A DNA stretch of 64,000 nucleotides from JAGVSR01 sp963825555 (GTDB taxonomy: Bacteria; Pseudomonadota; Alphaproteobacteria; Rhizobiales; Hyphomicrobiaceae), in NCBI GenBank assembly GCA_963825555.1, contig CAWGTZ010000008.1, positions 1 to 64,000 of the forward strand. The letters run 5' to 3'. The notes below the pieces were generated by a model, which was not told the origin of the DNA, made no database searches, and saw nothing but the letters and a program-made list of their open reading frames with translations. Of the stretch, positions 25,912-34,566 are shown piece after piece. Made by a program: the position numbers and the translations under genes. Position 1 is the stretch's first letter; the number at the start of each line of letters is the position of its first letter.

Positions 25912-27651
25912 TCAGGGCGTCTCGTACATCTGCCGATAGACGGCCGCCTGTTCTTCGGGCATGCGCGGCAGGAGTACGCGCATCGTTTCGTTGCCGACAA
26001 GCTTGCCGTTGCGCTTGAAGGTCCAGTCCGAGATCATGTCGGTGGTGAAGCTGAAACGCTCGCCCATCTTCACGGTCTTGACGCTCTGCGGCTGGTTGCT
26101 GATGAGGCCGGAGAGATTCTCACCGTCGCGCTGGATGCGGGTCAGCCAGAAATGCTCGGTGCTGCCGTTGCCGCTGATGGCAACTTTGAGCGCGAAATCC
26201 GCCTCGCCGGGACCGGGCGTTTCATAGCTCTTCCAGAAGACGTCGAGCGACGTGCGCGCCTTTTTGATCGCGGCGTTCATCTCCTTGTCCTCGGAGAGAA
26301 CGGACACGACGGTCTGCTTTACGGGCTTGCGCGCCACCTCCTCCTCGGCCGGCGGCGTCGTCGCGGCGACCTTCGCGCTCTTGTCGAGGTGAGACGGCTC
26401 AGCCTTGGCCTCGACAGGTTTGGCAACCTTGGCCTCGGTTTTCGTCTGCGCGGCCGGTGCTGCGACGACCTTCGGCGTCTCGAGCGCGGCCACAGCCTTT
26501 GTTTCAGGCTTTGCCGGCGCCTCGACCTTCGCTTCGGCCTTCGCCGGAGCGGCAGGGGCAGCCACGGTCTTCGTCACGGGCGCGGCCGGCTTCTCGACCT
26601 TGGCTTCGGCTTTTGCCGGTGCAGCCGGCGTTTCGACCACCTTCGGCGTCTCGAGCGCAGCCACAGCCTTTGTTTCAGGCTTTGCCGGCGCCTCGACCTT
26701 CGCTTCGGCCTTCGCCGGAGCGGCAGGGGCAGCCACGGTCTTCGTCACGGGCGCGGCCGGCTTCTCGACCTTGGCTTCGGCTTTTGCCGGTGCAGCCGGC
26801 GTTTCGACCACCTTCGGCGTCTCGAGCGCGGCCACAGCCTTTGTTTCAGGCTTTGCCGGTGCCTCGACCTTCGCTTCGGCCTTCGCCGGAGCGGCAGGGG
26901 CAGCCTCGACCGGCGCGCGATCGGAGTTGATCGTGTTCATCCAAGCGCCCGAACCGGCCCCCGCGGAAGCGCGGGGTGCTGGAGCAGCTTCGTTCGCGGG
27001 CACCTTCGCGACCGTAGTCATCCACTCGCCGACGGTGGCGGCCATCCGCGATCCGCCGGCAACAGGCGCAGGCATGGCGATCAGGGTTCCGGAGCGATTT
27101 TCGGGGCAACCGCCGACGCAGCTGATCAGGCCAGGGGTATCCTGGCCGTCGGTCGCGTTGTTCACAGGTACGGGCTTCGGCTTCATGCTTACAATCATCG
27201 CGCTCGAGCCATCCCGGCAACCTGCCGTGCAAACGATGATCTCCTGGTCTGGGAAAGCCGACATCAGAGGGTGCGGCTCATACCTGGGATCGGCATTGTC
27301 TTGCTTGAGGATCTCAGCGGCGCGGCGGTCGTAGTAGTCCGGGCCGCGTTCATCCAGAAGCGGAGAGGCAGGCCCCGTTTGGGCGCCGCGCGATCCGGCA
27401 TAGGGCTTTTGGCCAGCTGGTGCAGTCCCGTTTGCCGGATCGGTGGCGGCAGGCCGCGCGTGCGCGTCAACAGTCTCATCCCCCGGCGACAGGGGCATGT
27501 CGTCCTCTACCTCGACCGTCGTGTCGGCGCTGTCATCCAGCACGGAGATATCGCCGGAATCGGCAACCGCCGGAACTGGGACGCCCGCTACAACAAGAGC
27601 GGCGATGAGAGCTGCGCCCTGAAGAGAACGCACGAGCACGTGATACAGCAT
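25912..27651 (-). CDS. exported DUF2314 protein with Lys-Ala-Pro repeats
   Basis: A protein of about 579 residues in three parts. Residues 1-30 are a signal peptide (SLQGAALIAALVVAGVPVPAVA). A middle region includes small Cys-containing segments (IVCTAGCRDG, LISCVGGCPEN) and then 57-residue tandem repeats rich in Ala, Lys, Pro and Glu (KAEAKVEAPAKPETKAVAAL), encoded by a 171-base DNA repeat. The last 100 residues match DUF2314 (HFWLTRIQRDG, GLISNQPQSVKTVKMGERF, DWTFKRNGKLVGNETMR). The extended repeats resemble spacers that reach across the periplasm or cell wall; function is unknown. The ATG at 27651 is chosen because the signal peptide follows it. Confidence 0.85.
   Translation of the reverse strand: MLYHVLVRSLQGAALIAALVVAGVPVPAVADSGDISVLDDSADTTVEVEDDMPLSPGDETVDAHARPAATDPANGTAPAGQKPYAGSRGAQTGPASPLLDERGPDYYDRRAAEILKQDNADPRYEPHPLMSAFPDQEIIVCTAGCRDGSSAMIVSMKPKPVPVNNATDGQDTPGLISCVGGCPENRSGTLIAMPAPVAGGSRMAATVGEWMTTVAKVPANEAAPAPRASAGAGSGAWMNTINSDRAPVEAAPAAPAKAEAKVEAPAKPETKAVAALETPKVVETPAAPAKAEAKVEKPAAPVTKTVAAPAAPAKAEAKVEAPAKPETKAVAALETPKVVETPAAPAKAEAKVEKPAAPVTKTVAAPAAPAKAEAKVEAPAKPETKAVAALETPKVVAAPAAQTKTEAKVAKPVEAKAEPSHLDKSAKVAATTPPAEEEVARKPVKQTVVSVLSEDKEMNAAIKKARTSLDVFWKSYETPGPGEADFALKVAISGNGSTEHFWLTRIQRDGENLSGLISNQPQSVKTVKMGERFSFTTDMISDWTFKRNGKLVGNETMRVLLPRMPEEQAAVYRQMYETP
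26471..26935. repeat. 171-bp in-frame tandem repeat
   Basis: The marker TTCGGCGTCT recurs at 26471, 26642 and 26813, an exact 171-base (57-codon) period. About 2.7 units are present and they are nearly identical, with only scattered changes. The repeat lies fully inside the DUF2314 gene, so length changes by whole units keep the frame. Confidence 0.92.
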
Positions 27652-27790
27652 GGGATCCGCCTGGCGATGAGCCTGATGAGTTTGAATGTCCGCTAACATC
27701 GCAAACGCGGGTAAACGAAATGCTTATGATATGCCCAACATGGAGCATCCGGCGCAGCCTGAAGGCCCCGTGAGCGGCCCAAGCGCGGGC

Positions 27791-28258
27791 TCAGCGTTCA
27801 TGGCGGAAGATCGCCTCTGAGGCACTTCCTGCATTCAGCAGCGTCACGTTTCGGTAATCGGTGCCCTCGCTGGCACGTGGCGGCTCAGGCGAACTCGCCA
27901 CACGCGTCCTGGCCTTTTCGCCGCGGTGCGAGAGCTCCGGGTCCCGCAGCGGACGCAGGGCAACCGGTATGCCGGGCGGAGATTTCTCAACGGAACTGGC
28001 CGTCTCGGAAGGCTGAACGGCGGTCTGCGCCTTGGTTGGCGCCTCGGGGTCCAAGTCCGTCCCATCTTTATCAACGCTCAGCCCGAAGTATCCCGCGATG
28101 CACGGATGGATCCGCTTCATCTTCTCCAGTTCGGCAATCTTCACATAGACGATCTTGCCACCCTCACAGAGAAAGGCTTCCGCGGCCCGAGCCGCATTGA
28201 GGCCCGTGGCGGCTAGAAAACCCAGCGCGAAAAGACAAACCTTGACGGTTTTTGTCAT
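27791..28258 (-). CDS. small exported protein, unknown function
   Basis: A 155-residue protein with a clear signal peptide (KVCLFALGFLAATGLNAARA). The mature N-terminus AEAFLCEGGKIVYVKIAELE and RIHPCIAGYFG contain two Cys that may form a disulphide; the rest is Pro/Ser-rich and low in complexity (AQTAVQPSETASSVEKSPPG). The ATG at 28258 is chosen over an upstream one because the signal starts there. I know no family name. It runs in the same direction as the neighbouring DUF2314 and DUF900 genes, but gaps of about 130 bases suggest separate transcripts. Confidence 0.7.
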   Translation of the reverse strand: MTKTVKVCLFALGFLAATGLNAARAAEAFLCEGGKIVYVKIAELEKMKRIHPCIAGYFGLSVDKDGTDLDPEAPTKAQTAVQPSETASSVEKSPPGIPVALRPLRDPELSHRGEKARTRVASSPEPPRASEGTDYRNVTLLNAGSASEAIFRHER

Positions 28259-28385
28259 GACCCCAGCCTGCCCTTGGTGACCCTTTGTCACGATACGGGG
28301 CAGGCGTTAACGCCTCGTTAAGATCTGAAGCGGTGAAGCGGCAGCCCTGGCCAGCCGCTGGCGGTGAAACAGGCGACCGGCCGCG

Positions 28386-29990
28386 TCACGGATTTCTGGG
28401 ATAGCGCCAGTACGCACCGGCCGCGGTCCCGATCCGCTCCAGGATGGGCACGCGCTTCTCAGGCGGGCGCTCGCCCGTCTGGATCAGAAGCTGGAGATCG
28501 TTGAGAAGGGCATTGTTCTCCGCGTAGCCTGAATGATTGAGCCCGAAGCTGTCCGTGGAGACGGCCGTAACATCGATTGTATCAACACCGGTAAGGACCA
28601 CGGGACCGGTTTCCGGAATGTCGCCCGCCCGCGGCACGCCACCGTGGAACCGGCGCGATACGTTGAGCGCTCGATCGTTGGCCGCAGCATAAAGCGTTAT
28701 GCCGTTGGCGAGACCCTGGATCTCCTTGGCGATATTCTCGAAGTTGTCGCGATCCACGTCCGGAGCAGCCAGGATGATCTGGCTGATGACAACGCCGGGT
28801 GGCGACGACGCCTTGATGTCTTTCAGCACCTGGAGTGTCGGCTGGTTGCCCATGCTGTGCGCAATGACGCTCACGTGTTTGGCGCCCGTCTCTTTGATGA
28901 CCAGTTGGAAGAAATCGCGCATGAAGGGAACAGCTTGGCCCGCGCTCTCCCGGTCATAGGTGTAGCTCGCGACCCCGCCACCCGAAGGCCAGCTGTAGAG
29001 AAACGGCGCCCCGTCGAACTTCAAGTCGTAGGCGATCTGCGCGGTGCGGTAGACCCCGTTGTCGAAGGTGGTGTTGTAGCCATGCACGAAGACGAGCGCA
29101 TGGTCCTTGAAGCGCTCCGACTTCGAAAGCCGCTCTCGCACCGCCGCCAGGAAGTCTTCTCGCGAAAGAGCTTTCAGCTCCTTCATCGTGAAGTGCTTCT
29201 CGGGGTCCTCGGCCTCCTCGTAAAGCGTGATGTCGAAATACGGAACGCGTATGGCCCAAGGGCGCTCGATCGTCGGCTGCACGTGCGACTTCGGCACGGT
29301 CACGAGCGCTTGTCCCAGCGTGAGCTTGCGGCCGCGATTGGCGCCGTAATCGAGACGGTCATTTACCGGGGCCTCGTCCCGGTCGGTTCCATAGTAGACG
29401 GGTACGATGTCAAATCCGCTGTCCGGCTTCTCGGCTTCCTCGGCCGGCGCCGTCACGACGGGCGGAGGCGGTTGATCGGCCCCGCCTGCGCCGGGCGGGG
29501 GACTGCCGGCAGACGGTGGCGCCGTCTCGAGGCTACGGACCACACCCTCTTCGGACGCCGCAGTATCCGATGCGGCCTCCCCGACGGTCTCAGCAGGCGT
29601 CGACTCCTCTGCGATCGAGGGCGCAACCTCGACCTCAGAATCGGGTGCAGCGGACTTGGGGGCGGCAGACTTTTTTCTGTAGCGCGGCGCGGAGGATTTC
29701 CCCGCTGGTGCCCCGACCGAAGGCTCGGCTTCGCTTACGCCTTCCGGGGCTTCAGCCGCTACCGGCGGTCGCTCGGCCATAGGGGGGCTGCCCGCCATCT
29801 TTGGTAGCCCCAACTCGCTGAACAGGGCGAGAAGAACGAGCGGTAGAACCGCGACCACAGTGAGGCAGACCCGCGCAATCCGGCGCACCAGGGGCGGCAT
29901 CGCGGCCATGGCGCTCCAGGCGAAGGCGAACAGGAGAAGGACGACGGCTCCGACGAGACCCCATTGCACGATGTCCGGCAGTTCGGCCAT
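28386..29990 (-). CDS. membrane-anchored alpha/beta hydrolase (DUF900)
   Basis: A 534-residue protein. Two N-terminal membrane helices (WGLVGAVVLLLFAFAW and VCLTVVAVLPLVLLALF) are followed by about 130 residues of Pro/Ala/Ser/Glu-rich linker and then a DUF900 hydrolase domain: VPVYYGTDRD at its start, ALVFVHGYNTTFDNG (oxyanion region), and the nucleophile elbow VIAHSMGNQPTLQ, with Ser in AHSMG. The Asp in LAAPDVDRDNF and a late His (LNHSGY) could complete the triad. The topology implies a periplasmic or cytoplasmic catalytic head on a flexible stalk. ATG at 29990 with GGGGGC upstream is preferred to a GTG two codons earlier. Substrate unknown. Confidence 0.88.
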   Translation of the reverse strand: MAELPDIVQWGLVGAVVLLLFAFAWSAMAAMPPLVRRIARVCLTVVAVLPLVLLALFSELGLPKMAGSPPMAERPPVAAEAPEGVSEAEPSVGAPAGKSSAPRYRKKSAAPKSAAPDSEVEVAPSIAEESTPAETVGEAASDTAASEEGVVRSLETAPPSAGSPPPGAGGADQPPPPVVTAPAEEAEKPDSGFDIVPVYYGTDRDEAPVNDRLDYGANRGRKLTLGQALVTVPKSHVQPTIERPWAIRVPYFDITLYEEAEDPEKHFTMKELKALSREDFLAAVRERLSKSERFKDHALVFVHGYNTTFDNGVYRTAQIAYDLKFDGAPFLYSWPSGGGVASYTYDRESAGQAVPFMRDFFQLVIKETGAKHVSVIAHSMGNQPTLQVLKDIKASSPPGVVISQIILAAPDVDRDNFENIAKEIQGLANGITLYAAANDRALNVSRRFHGGVPRAGDIPETGPVVLTGVDTIDVTAVSTDSFGLNHSGYAENNALLNDLQLLIQTGERPPEKRVPILERIGTAAGAYWRYPRNP

Positions 29991-30232
29991 TTCCACACGC
30001 CCCCTTTTCGCGGCCGCAATCTAGTCCCGGGGGTCCGGCCCCCGCAACCGCTCTCGACAAAGGAGCGGACCCTAGTGCGCAATCGCGACAGCACAACGGC
30101 AAATCAGCCCTGGAGAATGGCGACTTGGCGCAGGTTTGCCCCCTTGCAGTGTCGCAAAAACCTGCACATGGTCCGCCTTTCCAGCCAAAGCGCCGGCCCT
30201 GCCCTCCCAAATCCCCACGGAACACCCGATTG

Positions 30233-31222
30233 ATGCGCAAGACTTTGACCCCTGCTGAGTACAAGGACGCCATCCTGGCCGGGGACCGCACGGCGCTGGC
30301 GCGCGCCATCACGCTTGTGGAAAGCACCAAGCCGGCCCACAACGCGGAGTCTCAGGAGTTGCTGCAGCTCCTTTTGCCCCACTCCGGCGGTGCCATCCGC
30401 CTCGGGATCACCGGCGTACCCGGCGTCGGCAAATCGACGACCATCGATCAGCTGGGCACCAATCTCGTCGAGGCCGGGCACAAGGTCGCCGTGCTCGCCG
30501 TCGACCCGACGTCGAAACGCACCGGCGGCTCGATCCTCGGCGACAAGACGCGCATGAGCCAGCTGTCGCAGATGCGCGACGCCTTCATCCGTCCCTCGCC
30601 CACGTCGGGCACGCTCGGCGGCGTGACGCGCAAAACGCGCGAGACCATGGTGCTGCTGGAAGCGGCTGGCTTCGATATCGTCATCGTCGAGACCGTCGGC
30701 GTCGGCCAATCGGAGGTCGCGGTCGCCGACATGGTCGATTTCTTTCTGGTGCTCCTTCTCGCCGGCGGCGGTGACGACTTGCAGGGCATCAAGAAGGGTA
30801 TCATCGAACTCGCAGACATGATTGCCATCAACAAGGCCGACGGCGACAACATCACCCGCGCCCAGCGCGCCGCGAACGAGTACCAGAACGCGATCGCGAT
30901 TTTTACGCCGAAGTCGGCCGCGTGGCTTCCGCCGGTCGTTACCATCTCGGGGCGCACCAACGTCGGGCTCGACGCCCTGTGGGAGAAGATCGTCGAGCAC
31001 CGCCGCATCATGCAGGAAAGCGGCGCATTCGCGGAACGCCGCAAGCGGCAGGCGGTGGAATGGATGCGCGACATGCTCAGCGATCGCCTGCTGCATGCCG
31101 TAAAATCGAACCCGGCCGTGGCCGAACGCTTGCCGGAGATCGAAACAGACGTACGCGACGGCCGCCTGTTCCCTACCCGCGCCGTCGACAAGATCCTGGA
31201 CCTCATGGGGCTGAAAGCGTAG
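30233..31222 (+). CDS. meaB: MeaB-type GTPase, methylmalonyl-CoA mutase chaperone
   Basis: MeaB (ArgK/MMAA) gates and protects the cobalamin cofactor of methylmalonyl-CoA mutase. The 329-residue G3E-type GTPase has P-loop GVPGVGKST near residue 66, the Mg-binding Asp in VLAVDPTSKRTGGSILGDKTRM, switch-region IVETVGVGQSE and base-recognition NKAD. The C-terminal helices (AFAERRKRQAVEWMRDML) form the dimerisation arm. The ATG at 30233 fits the family N-terminus. It diverges from the DUF900 gene and is followed closely by DUF1810. The mutase itself is not in the window, but a B12 import locus lies at 40.7-46 kb. Confidence 0.95.
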   Translation: MRKTLTPAEYKDAILAGDRTALARAITLVESTKPAHNAESQELLQLLLPHSGGAIRLGITGVPGVGKSTTIDQLGTNLVEAGHKVAVLAVDPTSKRTGGSILGDKTRMSQLSQMRDAFIRPSPTSGTLGGVTRKTRETMVLLEAAGFDIVIVETVGVGQSEVAVADMVDFFLVLLLAGGGDDLQGIKKGIIELADMIAINKADGDNITRAQRAANEYQNAIAIFTPKSAAWLPPVVTISGRTNVGLDALWEKIVEHRRIMQESGAFAERRKRQAVEWMRDMLSDRLLHAVKSNPAVAERLPEIETDVRDGRLFPTRAVDKILDLMGLKA

Positions 31223-31240
31223 ATCGGGCGTCCGGTGATC

Positions 31241-31681
31241 ATGACCAAGGACTGTGACGACCCTTTCGATTTGGATCGCTTCGTCCGCGCGCAGGACGGC
31301 ATCTACGAGATGGCACTCGATGAACTGCGTCGCGGCCGCAAGTCGGGTCACTGGATGTGGTTCGTCTTCCCACAGATGAAAGGTCTCGGCGCGAGCGCGA
31401 ACGCGACGTATTTCGGAATTGGCTCCCTGGAAGAAGCCCAGGCGTATCTCGCTCATCCCGTTCTCGGCGCTCGCCTGAAGGAGACGACACGCCTGATGCG
31501 CGCCCACCGTGGAAATCAGCTGCGGGATATTCTGGGCGCCCCGGACGATTTGAAATTCCGCTCGTCCATGACATTGTTCTCCTGCGCCAGCGGCCCCGGC
31601 AGCGACTTCGAAGATGCGCTCGATGCATTTTGCGGTGGCGATCCCGATCCATTAACTTTGAGGCTGCTCGCAAACGCGTAA
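31241..31681 (+). CDS. DUF1810 family protein
   Basis: A 146-residue cytoplasmic protein of DUF1810 (NADAR-like superfamily relation has been proposed; function unproven). Typical motifs: DPFDLDRFVRAQDGIYEMAL at the front, GRKSGHWMWFVFPQMKGLG, then YFGIGSLEEAQAYLAHPVLG and FRSSMTLF. ATG 31241 is used; a GTG two codons earlier is in frame. It starts 18 bases after meaB in the same direction and is probably co-transcribed. Confidence 0.9.
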   Translation: MTKDCDDPFDLDRFVRAQDGIYEMALDELRRGRKSGHWMWFVFPQMKGLGASANATYFGIGSLEEAQAYLAHPVLGARLKETTRLMRAHRGNQLRDILGAPDDLKFRSSMTLFSCASGPGSDFEDALDAFCGGDPDPLTLRLLANA

Positions 31682-31789
31682 AGCGCTTCAGCACCCTTCC
31701 TTCACCATGGCGCGGAGTTCTTCTGGTACAAGCGAACCAACAGCGGCACTCTCCTTCGGGTTCTTAGCGAATACGTATGGAGAGCCCTT

Positions 31790-32029
31790 ATGTTCCGAAG
31801 AGTCTTTTTCACTACTGCTGCCGCTCTTTGCATGGTTGCCTCGACGACGGGTGCCCAGGCCGGTGGCTGCCTGACCGGAGATCGGGCGGAAGTGAGAACC
31901 GACGCCGTGGTGGAGCGAACGGATCGCACCTTTCGCCGTATCGACGATAGCCTGAGACGCCTCGGCGATCGCCTGAACCGCACCGGCGACCGCTTGCTGA
32001 ACTGGACCCACACGCGCTCGCGCTCCTGA
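31790..32029 (+). CDS. small exported Arg/Asp-rich protein
   Basis: A 79-residue protein. Residues 1-24 form a signal peptide (FFTTAAALCMVASTTGAQA). The mature part is a short charged helix of repeating Arg-Thr-Asp segments (DRTFRRIDDSLRRLGDRLNR), so about 45 residues could be an amphipathic helix or coiled coil. GGAG lies about 9 bases before the ATG. No family recognised. It stands alone between DUF1810 and the GMC oxidoreductase. Confidence 0.65.
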   Translation: MFRRVFFTTAAALCMVASTTGAQAGGCLTGDRAEVRTDAVVERTDRTFRRIDDSLRRLGDRLNRTGDRLLNWTHTRSRS

Positions 32030-32355
32030 GTTCAGCCCGAACATTCACTGATACCCGTGCCGGCTGACGCGATCGGCCGGCACGACGGACGCGCGAACGC
32101 GTCCTGTCGCGACCGGTGAATAAAGACGCTGATCCTTCAGGCGCGTGACAGAATGAACATCGGCTTAGCGCAAAATTCCGCGCTGAGCCTCGTCGCAAGG
32201 CCATATTCAGCAAATTCCCCTCCAGGGGGTGCGATCCGAACTGCGACGCGCTAAGGTGAAATCGATCGATTGCTCGAACGCACGCGCTCTCGCGCAGCAC
32301 GCGTGCCGGATGCTCCTCTGCGCAACTCCAATGTGTTTTGGAGGGCTGCCTTATA
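32030..32355. other. intergenic stretch with hairpin
   Basis: GTGCCGGC (32057-32064) pairs with GCCGGCAC (32076-32083), possibly ending transcription of the small exported gene, but without a T-tract. The remaining 270 bases before the oxidoreductase gene show no gene and no clear promoter. Confidence 0.45.
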
Positions 32356-34029
32356 ATGTCCGACCGCTTTCAGTACCCGCTCGCCAGACCCCTCGATCAA
32401 CTGAAGCCGCATTACGACGTTGTGGTCGTCGGCTCGGGGTATGGAGGTGGCGTCGCAGCCTGCCGCCTGGCCAGGGCGGGGTTGTCGGTCTGCGTCCTCG
32501 AGCGGGGCCGCGAATTCCGCCCGGGCGATTTCAGCAACGATTGGCGTCACATCCTCAAGGAACTGAAGCTTTCAGGCCGCAAGGTGCGCCTGGGCTCCGA
32601 CGCCGGGCTCTACGATTTCCGGGCCGGTCGCGATATTCACGTTTTGACGGCAAACGGCCTGGGCGGCGGCTCGCTCATAAATGGCGCGGTGGCTTTGCGC
32701 CCCGAACCCGGGGTGTTCGCCAATGGCGGCTGGCCGGAAGCACTCTCTCACGACGGGCTGTTCGAGGAAGGTCTCGCCCGAGCCGAACAGATGCTGGGTG
32801 TCAATCACTGCCCCGATGCCGAAGGCTTGGCGAAATTCCAGGCGTTGAAGAGGGGCGCTGAAACATTTGGCGCTCGCGTCGAGACGCTCCCCACGACCAT
32901 CACCTACCGCTCGCGCAACAGCGGACCCAGCGTCGACCCGCGCACCTGTGCAATGTGCGGAGATTGCTGGTCGGGATGCAACAGCGGCGCGAAGAATACG
33001 GTCGCCAAGACGTATCTGGTAGACGCGTCGCGAAATGGTGCGGAAATTTTCACGCTCGCCACCGTGCATCACGTCAGCAAGGACAATGACGTTTGGAGCG
33101 TCCATGTGGGAGCGACGCTGCCCGATAAATCATCGAAGCCCGCGAGCGAATTCATAATTCGCGCCACTAATGTCATCCTGGCGGCCGGCACTCTGGGATC
33201 GACCGAAATTCTTCTGCGCTCGCGCGAGCGCGGGCTCCAGGTTTCCGACCGGTTAGGCAAGGGATTTTCAGGCAACGGCGACGAAATGCTGATCGGCCGC
33301 GGCCTCGATCAGTGCGTCAACGATGTGGCCGTCGGCTTCCCGCCGCGGGCCGAGACGCCACCTGTTGGCCCTTCCACCGTCGCCATGATCCGTGCCCCCG
33401 AAGGCGAGGCGGGAAATGCCACGGTGGTCCTTCAGGACGGTACAATGATGCCATTGATGGCCATGATGGCCCCCCTCAAAGCCTTCACGGAACTCAATTG
33501 GGCACGGGCGTTCCAAATGCTGCGGGAGGGCCCCTACGGCGGCCATCGCTCGCGCACGCAGGTCTATTACGTGATCACTCCGGATGCGGGCTCTGGTGAA
33601 ATGCGCCTTGAGAACAACAGGGTCATCGTGGACTGGCCAGGCGTCAAAGACGATCCCTGCTTCGAACGCGGCAAGCGCATGGCCACGAGGCTGATCGAGA
33701 ACCTGGGTGGCTCGGTCGTGAGCAATCCTCTCTCGGACCGGGTATTGGGCGGACGCAAGATCACCGTGCATCCGCTGGGCGGGTGCGCGATGGGCGAGAA
33801 TGCGGCCACAGGTGTCGTCGACGACCGCTGCCGTGTGTTCGACGTCTCGCGCGGTGCGACCCGCGACGTGCACGAGGGGCTCTATGTGTGCGACGGATCG
33901 GTGATCCGTGGATCCCTGGGCGTCAACCCGCTGCTCACCATCAGCGCGCTGGCAGAGCGGGCCATGTCCCTACTCGTTGCGTATTCCAGAGAGGACTCCG
34001 GCGTGCCGGCCGCGCACCACGTCCACTGA
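32356..34029 (+). CDS. GMC-family oxidoreductase (cholesterol-oxidase-like)
   Basis: A 557-residue flavoenzyme. The FAD-binding Rossmann motif VVVVGSGYGGGVAACRLARAG is near residue 21 (core GSGYGGG), the second FAD contact ANGLGGGSLING near 105, and the C-terminal GMC_oxred_C segment has HPLGGCAMG and GVNPLLTISALAERAM. A ferredoxin-like Cys cluster CAMCGDCWSGCNSGAKN near residue 200 is found in the cholesterol-oxidase-like branch. No signal peptide. Substrate is not predictable, probably a sterol-like or other alcohol. The ATG at 32356 has GGAGG about 14 bases upstream, a little far. Confidence 0.9.
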   Translation: MSDRFQYPLARPLDQLKPHYDVVVVGSGYGGGVAACRLARAGLSVCVLERGREFRPGDFSNDWRHILKELKLSGRKVRLGSDAGLYDFRAGRDIHVLTANGLGGGSLINGAVALRPEPGVFANGGWPEALSHDGLFEEGLARAEQMLGVNHCPDAEGLAKFQALKRGAETFGARVETLPTTITYRSRNSGPSVDPRTCAMCGDCWSGCNSGAKNTVAKTYLVDASRNGAEIFTLATVHHVSKDNDVWSVHVGATLPDKSSKPASEFIIRATNVILAAGTLGSTEILLRSRERGLQVSDRLGKGFSGNGDEMLIGRGLDQCVNDVAVGFPPRAETPPVGPSTVAMIRAPEGEAGNATVVLQDGTMMPLMAMMAPLKAFTELNWARAFQMLREGPYGGHRSRTQVYYVITPDAGSGEMRLENNRVIVDWPGVKDDPCFERGKRMATRLIENLGGSVVSNPLSDRVLGGRKITVHPLGGCAMGENAATGVVDDRCRVFDVSRGATRDVHEGLYVCDGSVIRGSLGVNPLLTISALAERAMSLLVAYSREDSGVPAAHHVH

Positions 34030-34085
34030 GCCGCCGGCGGACGCGCGAGTAACCAACCCCGAAAAGCCGGCCGGCAAGGCGCGGT

Positions 34086-34394
34086 TCAGAAGCCGCGCCG
34101 TCCGACGATACCAGCGTCGATGCAGGTCTGCTGCACGCGGATGTCACGGCCGACCAGCGCGCAGACATATCGTTTGGTGTTGGGATTGTTACGGATCTGC
34201 GCGAATGACACCTTGAGACCGTGGCCCCGCGCGACATCGGCCAACAGCTTGTCCTGGCAGTAGGGTGTGATCAGCAGTTGCCCGCCGACAACCTGGGCCC
34301 CATCGATACATTTAATGGCGGCCTCGGCGGAGGGTCCGGCGAGACATGCCGCCCATGCGGCTATTGCCAGCCTCGCGAATTTGGCCTGTGACAC
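34086..34394 (-). CDS. small exported protein, unknown function
   Basis: About 102 residues from the GTG at 34394, which has GGAAAAGG upstream; another GTG six codons earlier is possible. A signal peptide (FARLAIAAWAACLAGPSAEA) is followed by a compact domain with four Cys: IKCIDGAQVV, TPYCQDKLLA, RYVCALVGRDIRV, and TCIDAGIVG. The motif RNNPNTKR before the third Cys is one I associate with small periplasmic proteins of Hyphomicrobiales, often with two disulphides, but no function is known. It is convergent with the GMC oxidoreductase. Confidence 0.75.
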   Translation of the reverse strand: MSQAKFARLAIAAWAACLAGPSAEAAIKCIDGAQVVGGQLLITPYCQDKLLADVARGHGLKVSFAQIRNNPNTKRYVCALVGRDIRVQQTCIDAGIVGRRGF

Positions 34395-34566
34395 GCGCTT
34401 TTCCTTTTCCACATCCCGGCAGACTGCCTACCCCCTGCAACCGGAGCCGAAGTCCTGCTTTTGATATATAGCATGTCGCCCTGCCCGAGCGAGGCGAACC
34501 CGGTCGCCGTCAAAGGGGTTCCTGGCAAGTCGCCACCGGGCACATGCGGGAACAGGAGTGCCGTCC

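Noticed and set aside
26471..26935. Regular repeats as a possible CRISPR array
   Set aside because: Units are 171 bases, contiguous without spacers, and in frame with a gene.
26405..27334. 309-codon plus-strand frame that looks like an Ala/Gly/Ser-rich adhesin
   Set aside because: Also an antisense reading of the repeat; low complexity comes from the opposite strand and no start signal is seen.
25861..27696. 611-codon plus-strand frame opposite the DUF2314 gene, with leucine- and arginine-rich repeats
   Set aside because: It is the complement of the 171-base repeat region; the minus-strand gene has a signal peptide and a known C-terminal domain.
28533..29807. 424-codon plus-strand frame opposite the DUF900 hydrolase
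   Set aside because: Shadow of a gene with clear catalytic motifs; no protein family features.
31239..31694. 151-codon minus-strand frame opposite DUF1810
   Set aside because: Shadow; Arg-rich and without motifs.
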